NCBI RefSeq assembly: GCF_023242475.1
Contig: NZ_JALJFG010000037.1
Coordinates: forward strand, 1 to 64,000
Length of the DNA: 64,000 nucleotides
Origin: Pseudomonas sp. MWU15-20650
GTDB lineage: Bacteria > Pseudomonadota > Gammaproteobacteria > Pseudomonadales > Pseudomonadaceae
Reading direction: 5' to 3'
In this document: positions 17,728 through 26,214 of the stretch, piece after piece
Layout: the number at the start of each line of letters is the position of its first letter
Numbering within the stretch: position 1 is the first letter of the stretch
The notes under the pieces: model-generated
Told to the model about the DNA's origin: nothing
Seen by the model: only the letters and a program-made list of their open reading frames with translations
Database searches by the model: none
Program-made: the position numbers and the translations under genes

Positions 17728-18474
17728 ATGCTTCTACACACGTCCACCTGGATCGAGATCGGGCAATTTCTGGAACGCAGCCGTACCGTGGTGATTCCCA
17801 TCGGCTCCAACGAGCAGCATGGCCCTACCGGCTTGCTGGGCACCGACTGGATGTGCCCGGAAATCATCGCCCATCAAGCACAGAAAAACGCCGACATCCT
17901 GGTCGGCCCGACCTTCAATATCGGCATGGCCCAGCACCACCTGGGTTTTCCCGGCACCATTTCCCTGCGCCCTTCCACCTTCATCGCCGCGATTGGCGAC
18001 TGGGTGCGTTCGCTGGCCGGGCATGGTTTCGAGAAGATCCTGTTCTTGAACGGCCATGGCGGCAACATCGCCACCATTGAAGCCGCATTTTCAGAGCTGT
18101 ACGCCGAGGCCAGCTACGCCCGCCGCCCGGCCGGGTTCGCGCTCAAGCTGGTGAACTGGTGGGACCTGGAAGGCGTCAACGACCTGGCCCAGCGCCAATT
18201 CCCAGTGGGCCACGGCAGCCACGCAACCCCCTCGGAAATTGCGGTGACGCAATGGGCTTATCCGGAGTCGATCAAGTCCGCCGACTATTCACCACAAATC
18301 GCCAACACCGGTCCGATCCGCGAAGCGCTGGACTTCCGCGCACGCTTCCCCGATGGGCGCATGGGCTCGGACCCGGCCCTGGCAACCGTGGAAAAAGGTG
18401 GTGAGTTGGTGGCGTTGGCGGCCAAAGGGTTGATCAAGACAGTCGATAGCTTCAGCAACGAAGCCAAACCCTGA
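17728..18474 (+). CDS. Creatininase-family amidohydrolase
   Basis: A 248-residue metal-dependent hydrolase with the family motifs SNEQHGPTGLLGTDW (about 31-45), FLNGHGGNIAT (about 108-118) and GHGSHATPSE (about 168-177), which together supply the binuclear metal site. The family includes creatininase and enzymes acting on cyclic amides in riboflavin/F420 and mycofactocin pathways; the real substrate here cannot be read from the sequence. It starts 30 bp after the YkuD_2 gene and may be co-transcribed with it. Confidence 0.85.
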   Translation: MLLHTSTWIEIGQFLERSRTVVIPIGSNEQHGPTGLLGTDWMCPEIIAHQAQKNADILVGPTFNIGMAQHHLGFPGTISLRPSTFIAAIGDWVRSLAGHGFEKILFLNGHGGNIATIEAAFSELYAEASYARRPAGFALKLVNWWDLEGVNDLAQRQFPVGHGSHATPSEIAVTQWAYPESIKSADYSPQIANTGPIREALDFRARFPDGRMGSDPALATVEKGGELVALAAKGLIKTVDSFSNEAKP

Positions 18475-18508
18475 GTCGAATACCGATCCAAATCTGTGGG
18501 GCTTGCTC

Positions 18509-18602
18509 TAATGCCTGTCAGTTAAGGCTGAACGCTGTATCTGTGGCCTCCCTCGCCACAGGTTACTTTTTAGCCTTTCTCCTTCTTAACTGACTGGCAT
18601 TA
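18509..18602. mobile_element. MITE-like inverted-repeat element, copy 1
   Basis: A 94-bp element bounded by TAATGCCTGTCAGTTAAG and CTTAACTGACTGGCATTA (17 of 18 bp match as inverted repeats). Flanks read GGGCTTGCTC on the left and GGGCTTGGGC on the right, 8 of 10 matching, consistent with a decayed target duplication. The interior CTGTGGC..CTCGCCACAGGTTAC is shared with copy 3. It sits between the creatininase stop and the convergent lipoprotein gene. Confidence 0.8.
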
Positions 18603-18612
18603 GGGCTTGGGC

Positions 18613-18954
18613 TTACTTGCAGTCCTGGGCCGCCTGCTCGAGTCGCGACGGTTTGATCGCCGAGGCCAGCGGTTTGCGCTCATACAGGAAGACCTTGGTG
18701 CCGTCCTGGGACTTGTAGGCTTCCAGCACATCATCGGCGGCAATCTTGCTGGTCAACAGCACTTTGGCGTGACGCGAATTCTGGGTCACGGTCGAGGTGA
18801 TGCCATGCTTTTCAAGCTTGGGCAGTACACACTGCACATAGCCTTCAGGGGTCTTGTCAGTTTGCAGGGTCAACGACGGTGAGTTGGGAGCAGTGATACA
18901 ACCGGTCAGCAACAAAGAAGCAAAGGCCAGGGCCGGGACGAAAAAAGAGCGCAT
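18613..18954 (-). CDS. Small lipoprotein, function unknown
   Basis: A 113-residue protein with a lipoprotein signal peptide; the lipobox LLTGC places the lipidated cysteine near residue 19. The mature part has no family I recognise; two further cysteines (YVQCVLP and the C-terminal QDCK) might form a disulphide in the periplasm. AGGA six bases before the second ATG favours a start at 18954 rather than the ATG at 18960. Confidence 0.75.
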   Translation of the reverse strand: MRSFFVPALAFASLLLTGCITAPNSPSLTLQTDKTPEGYVQCVLPKLEKHGITSTVTQNSRHAKVLLTSKIAADDVLEAYKSQDGTKVFLYERKPLASAIKPSRLEQAAQDCK

Positions 18955-18999
18955 AAACATTCCTGAGAAAAACCAATAGGGTTCACATCGATCCGCGGG

Positions 19000-19644
19000 T
19001 CAACCGGTGCGGACCAGCGCCTTGAGCGACGCATCAAACTGCTTCAAGGCATCTTGCTGTACATCTCTTTGCTGCTCGATCAGAGCGGCGATTTCGGGCG
19101 CCGACTTGTCGTGCACCCACACCGACGGCACCTGCTTATCCACCGAGCCTTCGGCCTTGGCGATGTATTGCAGGTTCGCGTCATAGAACCTTGCGGTAAA
19201 GCGCGCTTGGACGATGTCGTTACGCTGGGTCAGCAACTGGTTATGGGTATCGAGCACCGCCACCACGTCCGGATGCGCCTGCACCAGGGCATCCAGGCTG
19301 CTATAGACCGTCACTGAGAGAAAAGTGCCGTGCAGCGAGTGCATTAACCAATCGATGGCCAGTTCCGGGTCAGAGCTGTTGACGAACGCCTCGCGAATGC
19401 GCCCGTCCAGGGCACCTTTGGCGCCGTTCAGAGCCATGTCATGGTAGCGTTCCAGGTAGCTGAGGTTGTCGCGGGTATTTTCGCTGTACAACACACCCAC
19501 CGATTGCGCGCGCTGCAGGAAGTCTACGCTACCGACGAGTGGCAGCAAATGGCCTGCATGCAGTTCATCGGCAATTGCCGGGGTGGTCACGACTGCCGTG
19601 CCCAGCATCAGGGTCATTAATACCCGTTGGATCATCATCCTCAT
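19000..19644 (-). CDS. Secreted protein, function unknown
   Basis: A 214-residue protein that begins MRMMIQRVLMTLMLGTAVVT and has a signal peptide with likely cleavage after AIADE region (about residue 25). The mature part is alpha-helical in appearance, ending QQRDVQQDALKQFDASLKAL. AAGGAG eight bases upstream supports this start; the open frame extending to 20130 covers other genes antisense and is rejected. No domain recognised. Confidence 0.7.
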   Translation of the reverse strand: MRMMIQRVLMTLMLGTAVVTTPAIADELHAGHLLPLVGSVDFLQRAQSVGVLYSENTRDNLSYLERYHDMALNGAKGALDGRIREAFVNSSDPELAIDWLMHSLHGTFLSVTVYSSLDALVQAHPDVVAVLDTHNQLLTQRNDIVQARFTARFYDANLQYIAKAEGSVDKQVPSVWVHDKSAPEIAALIEQQRDVQQDALKQFDASLKALVRTG

Positions 19645-19782
19645 CGCGCAATCTCCTTGAGCCGTGTCTCGATGGGGCAATTGTCCTTGTTTTCCACAAA
19701 AACAGAACGTGTGATCCTTGATGGTGACTATCATTTGAACCGATAGTCTCAGGCAGCCCATAAAACCTATAAGGAACCCGCT

Positions 19783-20028
19783 ATGAAGCCTCACCAGAAA
19801 ACCTTCGACCGCATCCGCGAAGCCGTACTGCCGGAGTTTCGCGAGCGGGTCGCCGATTACCTGGTCGATTATGAAACCGTGCTGCAGGACACCACCGCTG
19901 ACGCCGACCAACACTGCGCCAGCGCCCAGCAGCTGCGCGGTTACCTGCGTGGCTTGAACACCACGCGGGTGCTGGGCATGGCCGATTGGGAAGACCTCGA
20001 CCGGCGCGTCACTCAAGAATGGCTCTAA
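19783..20028 (+). CDS. Small conserved protein, function unknown
   Basis: An 81-residue soluble, acidic protein (MKPHQKTFDRIREAVLPEF...). The start follows TAAGGAAC at proper spacing. It is probably helical and contains no cysteine pair or membrane segment; one motif, RVLGMADWEDLDRRV, ends it. Convergent with the glutathione transferase gene, with a 7-bp gap between stop codons. Confidence 0.65.
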   Translation: MKPHQKTFDRIREAVLPEFRERVADYLVDYETVLQDTTADADQHCASAQQLRGYLRGLNTTRVLGMADWEDLDRRVTQEWL

Positions 20029-20035
20029 CGCCCTT

Positions 20036-20665
20036 TCACTCAGGCCGTTGCAGGTTGACCCAGGCTTGCACCGACGGCCTTTGCCACTGGCGTTGCGCAT
20101 AGGCCACCAACTCGGCAGGCACCGCATCACCGTTGAGGATCAGGCGGTTAAGCATCAATGCCAGGTCCACATCGGCAATCGACCAGTCGCCGAACAGGTA
20201 CTCAGGGTTACCGGCCAACAACGCTTGCGCCGCACTGATCAACTTGCCTGCGGCGGCTTGTGCCACCGGCGACAACGGCGGCATCTTCTGCCCATAGAAC
20301 ACCACGAGCGTCGAACGCTCCTGGCGAATCGGCAGCAAATCACTGCGCAACCATGCCTGGACCTGACGCGCCCTCGCCCGCCGTTGCAGGTCGACCGGGT
20401 AAACGCGGCGCTCGGGGTAGGCTTCGTCCAGGTATTCCGTGATCGCCGAAGATTCCGAGAGGGCAAAGTCTGCGTCCAGGAGCGTCGGCACCCGCTGGGT
20501 CAGGGACAGTTGAGCGTAATCCGCTGCCTGGTTTTGCGCCGCGTCCAAGTCCAAGGTAAGGGTCTCGAACGCCAGGCCTTTTTCCCGCAGGGTAACGAAC
20601 ACCGACAGGGCGTAGGGGCTGGTGAACATCGAATCAACGTAGAGGCGCAGCGGACGGTGGCTCAT
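20036..20665 (-). CDS. Glutathione S-transferase, YfcF-like
   Basis: A 209-residue cytosolic GST. The N-terminal thioredoxin-like half (about 1-80) has YVDSMFTSPYALSVFVTLREK with serine instead of a CxxC active site, RVPTLLDADFALSESSAITE for glutathione binding, then an all-helical C-terminal domain with LFGDWSIADVDLALML. The start MSHRPLRLYVD (20665) follows AGGAGAT. YfcF-type enzymes have glutathione-dependent peroxidase activity; the substrate here is not known. Confidence 0.85.
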   Translation of the reverse strand: MSHRPLRLYVDSMFTSPYALSVFVTLREKGLAFETLTLDLDAAQNQAADYAQLSLTQRVPTLLDADFALSESSAITEYLDEAYPERRVYPVDLQRRARARQVQAWLRSDLLPIRQERSTLVVFYGQKMPPLSPVAQAAAGKLISAAQALLAGNPEYLFGDWSIADVDLALMLNRLILNGDAVPAELVAYAQRQWQRPSVQAWVNLQRPE

Positions 20666-20839
20666 GGACAATCTCCTGGGTTGAGCCCCCACGCTACGAG
20701 ATCCGGGCCGATAAAGACAATGCGAGGTTTTTATGGGGGCATTCCTGGCGGGAATGGCTGCAATACTGGCAATATTAGGGCAATTGGCTAGTGTGCCAAA
20801 TCCCCCCGCCCATCGTGATATTCAAGGATTGAACAGCAC

Positions 20840-22273
20840 ATGAAACAAGCGGTTGTGGTCATCCACGGCATCGGCGAACAGCGCCCGATGGACACCCTGC
20901 GCGGCTTTGTCGAGGCAATGATCCCCACGGACACGCCTGACGGCAAACCCTTCTACTGGAGCAAACCGGATCGGCTGTCGCGCAATTTCGACCTGCGCGT
21001 CCTGAAGTCGTCAGGCCGTACCTCCACGGACTTCTACGAGTACTATTGGGCCCACAAGATGCAGGGCACCAAGGTCGGCCATCTGCTGGCCTGGCTGTGG
21101 GATATTTTCAAGCGCCCGCGCCGCGATATTCCCGATGCCATCGTGCCGATCTGGCGCAGCACACGCTGGACGGTGATAGGGATCGTGCTGCTGATCGCCA
21201 GCGGCACCCTGGCCACCGCCTGGGGCCAGTTCGATCACAACGACAACCCTTTCGCACTGATTCCCCTGCTGCTCGCGGCCATCGGCCTGGGGTTGCGCTA
21301 TTCGGCGCTGTCTTACCTGGGCGATGCGGCCCGCTACCTCAGCCCCAACCCGCAGAACGTGATGGTGCGCGAACAGATCCGTGCCGACGGCGTAGCCCTG
21401 CTGCGTGCCCTGCACAACAAGGGCGACTACGACCGCATCATCGTCGTCGGCCACAGTTTGGGCAGCGTGATTGCCTACGAGATCGTCGGCTACCTCTGGC
21501 ATGAACATCATGACCAACTGACCCAGGTGATCCCCAGTAACCTGGCGCTGGCCGCCCGTTATGCCAACCACGAAGCACTGCAACCGGTGGTCAAGGATAC
21601 GCTGCCTGAATCCGGCGCCGCCCTCGACGGCAGCCTGGGCCGCACGTTGAAGTTTCGTGAGCAGCAGGCCGAGGCATTTATCGAACAGCGTGGCCTGGGC
21701 AACCCCTGGCGCATCAGCGACCTGGTCACCGTCGGCAGCCCGATGGCCCATGCCAGCCTGTTGCTGGGCCGCAGCGTCAGCGATTTCAAGCAACGTATGG
21801 AGCGCCGCGAAGCCCCGGCCTGCCCGCCCACCGAAGACAACCAAGGCTACGGTTACAACGCCCGCCAACCGGTAATGCTCGGGCAAAAACACTTCACCCC
21901 GCACTACCTGCACCATGCGGCGGCGTTTGCGGTGACACGCTGGACCAACCTGTACTTCCCTGCCCCCTTCGGCCTGTTTGGCGACATCGTCGGTGGCCCG
22001 GTCAAACCGGTGATGGGCAACGGCGTGCTGGACCTGCCGGTGAGCGTGGGCACGTGGAAAGGCTGGCTCGCCAAGTCCTGGCTCAGCCATACCCACTACT
22101 GGAGTGAACGCGGCGGCGCCCAGGGTTACCTCGGCGCACTTGGCAAGGACGAACAGGCGATCACTCAAGGCCCACGCCCTTCGGCCACCGAAGCCCTGCG
22201 CTGGGCCATTGATCTGAAGGGGTTGCGGCGTTTTCGTAGCATCGGAGCCGAGCAGAGCCTGGCGCAAGCGTGA
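20840..22273 (+). CDS. Membrane-associated alpha/beta hydrolase-like protein
   Basis: A 477-residue protein starting MKQAVVVIHGIGEQRPMDT, with oxyanion strand VVVIHGIGEQ and nucleophile elbow VVGHSLGSVIAYE (S206), the lipase/esterase signature. Two hydrophobic segments (about 110-127 and 138-160) are inserted between the first strand and the nucleophile, so the enzyme probably sits on the inner membrane. Substrate unknown. It is the last intact gene before the AT-rich island. Confidence 0.75.
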   Translation: MKQAVVVIHGIGEQRPMDTLRGFVEAMIPTDTPDGKPFYWSKPDRLSRNFDLRVLKSSGRTSTDFYEYYWAHKMQGTKVGHLLAWLWDIFKRPRRDIPDAIVPIWRSTRWTVIGIVLLIASGTLATAWGQFDHNDNPFALIPLLLAAIGLGLRYSALSYLGDAARYLSPNPQNVMVREQIRADGVALLRALHNKGDYDRIIVVGHSLGSVIAYEIVGYLWHEHHDQLTQVIPSNLALAARYANHEALQPVVKDTLPESGAALDGSLGRTLKFREQQAEAFIEQRGLGNPWRISDLVTVGSPMAHASLLLGRSVSDFKQRMERREAPACPPTEDNQGYGYNARQPVMLGQKHFTPHYLHHAAAFAVTRWTNLYFPAPFGLFGDIVGGPVKPVMGNGVLDLPVSVGTWKGWLAKSWLSHTHYWSERGGAQGYLGALGKDEQAITQGPRPSATEALRWAIDLKGLRRFRSIGAEQSLAQA

Positions 22274-22296
22274 GCGGTGTACCTACCCGATAGAAC

Positions 22297-22647
22297 TTAC
22301 ACCCCCATGAGCTGTAGCTTTTTCAAAATAGCTATACAGATACATGCATCTTGGAAAGCCGTACCAACCGAAGAAAAGAGGGTGGTTTGGCTTTGATATT
22401 CACTGTGTTCTGCCTGAAGCATTTCAGAAATCGAAATCGAATGGTGGTGATAACTTCCCGCTTCTCTGATAGCCACCTCTCGATCCTCGACGAGCAGTAT
22501 CGAGCGAGGCACAAGCTCAAGCGGAAACTCACGAGACATCAACGTGTGCTTACCTGTGGCGTTCACGTGAACGCAATCCACGACACCTGCTTTTAAGGCA
22601 GGAATACACAACCCACTTCTAGCCAGCCTATCCCTATAAAATCCTTT
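22297..22647 (-). pseudogene. C-terminal fragment of an ornithine cyclodeaminase/mu-crystallin family gene
   Basis: The translated frame (stop at 22648 to stop at 22297) gives VDCVHVNATGKHT, then LVEDREVAIREAGS, SEMLQAEHSE and TLFSSVGTAFQDACICIAI. This follows the end of ornithine cyclodeaminase-like proteins (HVNAVG, VDDREAA, GE-L, LFKSVG-AVQD). Only ~110 of about 320 residues remain, with no N-terminal half. It could be read as a small ORF from TTG at 22611 or ATG at 22539, but a fragment is more likely. Confidence 0.65.
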
Positions 22648-23020
22648 TTATTGACAGTAGAATCATCATCACCGTACCCAAGGCACTTAGACCGAGGGCC
22701 AGCAAAGCCACAATGTGCATTCCAAAAGGAATGGCCAGTGACGCCAAGGTTCCGAACAATAGTGCGACCCCGAGTAGAACGACTGAACGGCCAACAATAC
22801 GGATAATATAGGCAGCCAGCACAATTGGAGCCACGGCACCGCCCAAATACATCAGCAAGGCATTGTACCCTTCTGCCTCACTCATACTTAACGCTTCAAC
22901 AATATCAGGCATTGCTGGTAGATATAGCGTCACCCCCAACTGCGCCATCATGGTCGTACTGCTGGCTAACGTCAGTATCCTTGCATATGGCTGTACTTCA
23001 GGCTCTCCAGATATATTTGA
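22634..23020 (-). pseudogene. N-terminal fragment of an MFS transporter
   Basis: The frame shows GVTLYLPAMPDIVEALSMSE followed by four hydrophobic segments and ends LLSIKRIL at a TAG, about 130 residues against a usual ~400. YLPAMPDI is typical of the first helix of Bcr/CflA-like exporters. The frame continues upstream as EPEVQPYARILTLASSTT without an ATG, GTG or TTG start before it meets the duplicated acyltransferase fragment. So both ends are lost. Base composition is that of the island. Confidence 0.65.
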
Positions 23021-23027
23021 CCTACCG

Positions 23028-23177
23028 TTTGACCGCGCGGGGCGAAAACGCTGGATCGACTTGCTGGCGGTATTTGGCGCCGCGCCGATGTTCTTTTATC
23101 TGTTGCACCCGTATGTGCTGAAAGTGCTGTATGTCGCCTGTGTTACCTGGCTTGGGCTCAACCACAGCAATTACTTT
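23028..23177 (+). pseudogene. Orphan internal fragment of a membrane acyltransferase gene
   Basis: About 150 bp nearly identical over the first ~85 bp to 29430-29580 inside the intact gene at 28555-29709, then increasingly diverged. Translation gives AGRKRWIDLLAVFGAAPMFF, YLLHPYVLKVLYVACVTW and LNHSNYF, against LLHLYVLKVLYIACVALF and LNHGSYF in the intact copy. It ends at the stop codon of the convergent reductase gene. Confidence 0.85.
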
Positions 23178-24177
23178 AGCCGTAAAATGCATCTGAATGA
23201 AATTGGACCGGCGGCAGGTGACACAGGGTTGTAAATTCACGAAACGCGTCCTGAATCATGAGCGGGGATCCACAAGCATAGACATCGAAATTTTTGAGGC
23301 ATCCGATCCTGTTTTTTGCGCAATGCTGAACGTACCCAGTTGCTCCTGGCCAATGATCATCAACCGTTGCTCTGGATAAAACAGGGGTGAAATAAAACCT
23401 TTCATAGCGACTCTGCAGATCCCGAATCATCTCCATAAAATACAAATCCTGCGCACACGTGGCCCCCCAGTAGAGGTGAATTGCCTGATCGCATCTGATC
23501 CGTCCACTCGTGAGCATCGCCTGAATGGGCGCCATCCCCGTTCCTGTGGCTATGAAAAGCAGATGGCGATTTGAGCTTTCGTCCAGAACGAAGTCGCCAT
23601 AGGGTCCTTTGATCCAGAGCACGTCGTTGAGCTCGATCACCTCCTTCAAGCGTTCGGAAAACACGCCGTCTGGGCGATAGCGCACATGTAATTCAATAAA
23701 CCCATCGCGCTGCGGTACGTTGGCAATAGAGAAGGATCGACAGACCTTGTCTCCCATCTCAACCTCGACATACTGACCCGGCATTGGCTCCATACGGCTA
23801 TACCGTGAGAGCTTTAACCTCACCACAAATACAGAGCCTCGCCGTTCCTTGAAAATGACCACCACCCCTTCCTTGGGATGTTGGGGCGCTGCAGCGCCAT
23901 AAGTCGAGCCGGTTGAACAAATAATATCGCTTCTGGCGACCGCGCAGCAGGGTAGGAAATAATGCTCGTTAACTTCACGTTCGGTTAAACATACCGTGGC
24001 GCCCGCACGATACTCTATATCGCCAGCGATTAACTTTAACTTGCAAACTCGACACACCCCGGCAACACATCCTTTTTGCAGACCGACATGATGCTGTTGG
24101 GCCGCCTCCAGTATCGTTTGGTCTTCACGGGCGGCGAAATTTACACTATGAGATTCGAGGAATATGTTATGTCCCAT
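23176..24177 (-). CDS. Ferredoxin-NAD(P)H reductase (2Fe-2S + FAD + NAD domains)
   Basis: A 333-residue electron-transfer flavoprotein. Residues 1-90 are a plant-type ferredoxin with C37-x4-C42-x2-C45 and C77; then an FAD domain with RSFS (146-149) and a nucleotide domain with FIATGTGMAPIQ (207-218). The layout matches CDP-6-deoxy-glucoseen reductase (AscD), methane/phenol hydroxylase reductases and similar, so it should pass electrons from NAD(P)H to an oxygenase or other partner. None is encoded in the island. The stop falls on the edge of the duplicated fragment. Confidence 0.85.
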   Translation of the reverse strand: MGHNIFLESHSVNFAAREDQTILEAAQQHHVGLQKGCVAGVCRVCKLKLIAGDIEYRAGATVCLTEREVNEHYFLPCCAVARSDIICSTGSTYGAAAPQHPKEGVVVIFKERRGSVFVVRLKLSRYSRMEPMPGQYVEVEMGDKVCRSFSIANVPQRDGFIELHVRYRPDGVFSERLKEVIELNDVLWIKGPYGDFVLDESSNRHLLFIATGTGMAPIQAMLTSGRIRCDQAIHLYWGATCAQDLYFMEMIRDLQSRYERFYFTPVLSRATVDDHWPGATGYVQHCAKNRIGCLKNFDVYACGSPLMIQDAFREFTTLCHLPPVQFHSDAFYG

Positions 24178-24228
24178 ACTTTTACTCTATGCTGGATCCG
24201 TGATATTCACGCGCCACAATTCCCCTAA

Positions 24229-24258
24229 GAAGATCGCTGCCATAAAGCAGCGATCTTC
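24229..24258. terminator. 12-bp stem hairpin between island genes
   Basis: GAAGATCGCTGC (24229-24240), loop CATAAA, then GCAGCGATCTTC (24247-24258), a perfect 12-bp inverted repeat. It lies between the TIM-barrel gene and the reductase gene, both leftward. There is no T run on either side, so it may attenuate or process the mRNA rather than terminate it fully. Confidence 0.55.
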
Positions 24259-24296
24259 CACCCACCACACGGCCCCCATCTGTTGCTTTGCGGTAT

Positions 24297-25166
24297 TCAA
24301 TGAGGGTGGAACGAACTGACCTTCAATTGCTTGGCGTAGTCTGTTCCTGCCATGACGAAATCCTCAGGCGCGTACCCACCGCCCGACTCTTCAATAATGA
24401 AATTCCCTTGATATCCCTGCTCGTACATAAATTGAAGCACTTGATCAAAATCAAAGTTTCCAGCGCCGAGAGGCAGGTGAATATGTTGGCCATTCATCAC
24501 ATCGTTAAAATGCGCGTTTCTCACATCAGGAAGAATCTTCTTAAGTTTCTCCCAGTAATCGACAGGCGGAAGATCATGGTAAAACGCATGAAAATGTACT
24601 AAGTCCAGGGTCAGGAAAATATTACCGTGTCGACAGAGCTGATCGTGTTGCTCATCGAGCAGAACGATGTATTTTTCCCGATCCGGGCCCGTATTCTCCA
24701 AGAGAAGGTCAATTCGATGCCGGGCTGCGATAACCGAAAGTGACTCCAGCGATTTGGATAACTGGTCAAACTCAAAAGAACTGAGCCCGTGTTCATCGAG
24801 CTCCACGTAGCCTGGATGTAGAGTGATAAACTTTGCGCCAATTTCGGCCGCTCGCATGATGTAGTGGCCCAGGTAGTCCACCGCGCTAAGACGGGTGACC
24901 TCATCGCCATTGGCAATATCCGTATCGATACCGATGTAGGGCGCGTGGGTGGAATACTGGACCCCGGTCGCACTCCGAATGGCGATCAACCGGTCACGCT
25001 GTTGCCTCCACTGCTGTTCATCCGAATCAATTAATAGCCGAAGTTCTTTTTCAAATTCGATTTCAACAACGGGAAATCGCTCGGCCAAGTGCTCAACCAG
25101 CTCGGCAATATTGGCCGGGTTGTCGAAAATATTAGTCGAAAAACCGATGCATTGGGACAGGCTCAT
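24297..25166 (-). CDS. Sugar phosphate isomerase/epimerase-like TIM-barrel protein
   Basis: A 289-residue protein of the AP-endonuclease-2/xylose-isomerase-like barrel family. Metal-site strands are visible: QYSTHAPYIGID, FITLHPGYVELD, LLLENTGPDREK, FLTLDLVHFHAF, AHFNDVMNG and FIIEESGGG. No sequence points to a specific sugar. It starts 22 bp after the carboligase-like gene and is read in the same operon. AGGAGT (25171-25176) lies four bases upstream of the ATG. The composition is clearly richer in AT than the chromosome on both sides. Confidence 0.8.
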   Translation of the reverse strand: MSLSQCIGFSTNIFDNPANIAELVEHLAERFPVVEIEFEKELRLLIDSDEQQWRQQRDRLIAIRSATGVQYSTHAPYIGIDTDIANGDEVTRLSAVDYLGHYIMRAAEIGAKFITLHPGYVELDEHGLSSFEFDQLSKSLESLSVIAARHRIDLLLENTGPDREKYIVLLDEQHDQLCRHGNIFLTLDLVHFHAFYHDLPPVDYWEKLKKILPDVRNAHFNDVMNGQHIHLPLGAGNFDFDQVLQFMYEQGYQGNFIIEESGGGYAPEDFVMAGTDYAKQLKVSSFHPH

Positions 25167-25188
25167 GGACGTACTCCTTGATAGGGAC

Positions 25189-26214
25189 TTAACAATCGGT
25201 ATTGCGGTTTTTTAGTTTTTGACTGGACAAACGATTAATGTGAAAGCCTCGTTGCAGCCCCAGACTTTCTGGATTGATGAATTCATAGGTCTCGGGGTGC
25301 TTGAGTATTGCGCTCTGATGAATGCCTGCGCAGGTCAAAAAGGCATGGGCACCGATGATCGGCTTATTCGGATTGGGTTCTTTGCCCACGGCTTGGTAAA
25401 AAAAGCGACACAGGTCAACGGTGTCTTTGAGCGTAGGAATGGCATTCATCTGCCCCTTGTAACCTCGACAGTGCGCCAATACCGCCACTACTTCCTCAAA
25501 AGCCGCATTACCACAACGTTCACCGACCCCGCCAAGCGTTACTTGCACCTCATGCACACCCGCATCAATGGCACAAATCGTATTCGCCACCGCCAGGCCC
25601 AAATCGTTGTGAAAATGGGTCGAAAAACGGACCTCTGGATAGGCGCGGATAAAAGTCGAGAACAATGTATAGACGCTGGAAGGCGTCATCGCCCCGACCG
25701 TATCTGCCAAACAGATATCGCGGATGCCGTGCTCGATCAGTCGTTGGATTTGCTCATGTAATAAGGCTTCACTGCCACGCGTCGCATCCTCCAAAATCGC
25801 ATAGATATTGCCGCGGTATTGGGTTTCCCTGATAGCAGCTATGGCGTTGTCCAATAGATGGCCAGCCTCTGAGACACTCATACCCATTTTTTTGTGCAGA
25901 TGTATTTCCGAACCAATGCACAGCAGATTCAGGGTCGAGCGTGGAAATTGGCTCAATGCCTTGACGGTCAAACCAATGTCCGTTTTATGCAGACGGCACA
26001 GCGCAGCAATGTTTTGATTCCCCGCGATATCAACCGCCTGCTCAAAAAGCTCTCGGCTTTCCTGAGCGGCCGTGACCATACCCAGTTCGATCACCGCCAC
26101 ATTTAGGAGTAAAAGCTTCTGCAGGATGGCCAGCTTTTGTTGTGTCCCCAACAAATAACCTATGCCTTGTTCACCATCTCTCATGGTGGTGTCGAAAAAA
26201 CGAACTGTTTTCAT
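25189..26214 (-). CDS. Isopropylmalate/homocitrate-synthase-like carboligase (DRE-TIM)
   Basis: A 341-residue member of the DRE-TIM metallolyase family: FFDTTMRDGEQG (residues 6-17) is the divalent-metal/catalytic motif, HFHNDLGLAVAN (200-211) supplies the two metal histidines H200 and H202, and GGVGERCGN (228-236) is the conserved loop. It lacks the C-terminal regulatory domain of leucine-pathway LeuA (about 510 residues), as do homocitrate and citramalate-type or specialised-metabolism homologues. It would join acetyl-CoA to a 2-oxoacid; substrate unknown. Its ATG overlaps the azlD stop as ATGA. Confidence 0.83.
   Translation of the reverse strand: MKTVRFFDTTMRDGEQGIGYLLGTQQKLAILQKLLLLNVAVIELGMVTAAQESRELFEQAVDIAGNQNIAALCRLHKTDIGLTVKALSQFPRSTLNLLCIGSEIHLHKKMGMSVSEAGHLLDNAIAAIRETQYRGNIYAILEDATRGSEALLHEQIQRLIEHGIRDICLADTVGAMTPSSVYTLFSTFIRAYPEVRFSTHFHNDLGLAVANTICAIDAGVHEVQVTLGGVGERCGNAAFEEVVAVLAHCRGYKGQMNAIPTLKDTVDLCRFFYQAVGKEPNPNKPIIGAHAFLTCAGIHQSAILKHPETYEFINPESLGLQRGFHINRLSSQKLKNRNTDC

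Noticed and set aside
22825..23234. Plus-strand open frames across the MFS fragment and duplicated scrap
   Set aside because: They join antisense MFS sequence to the acyltransferase fragment; not a natural protein.
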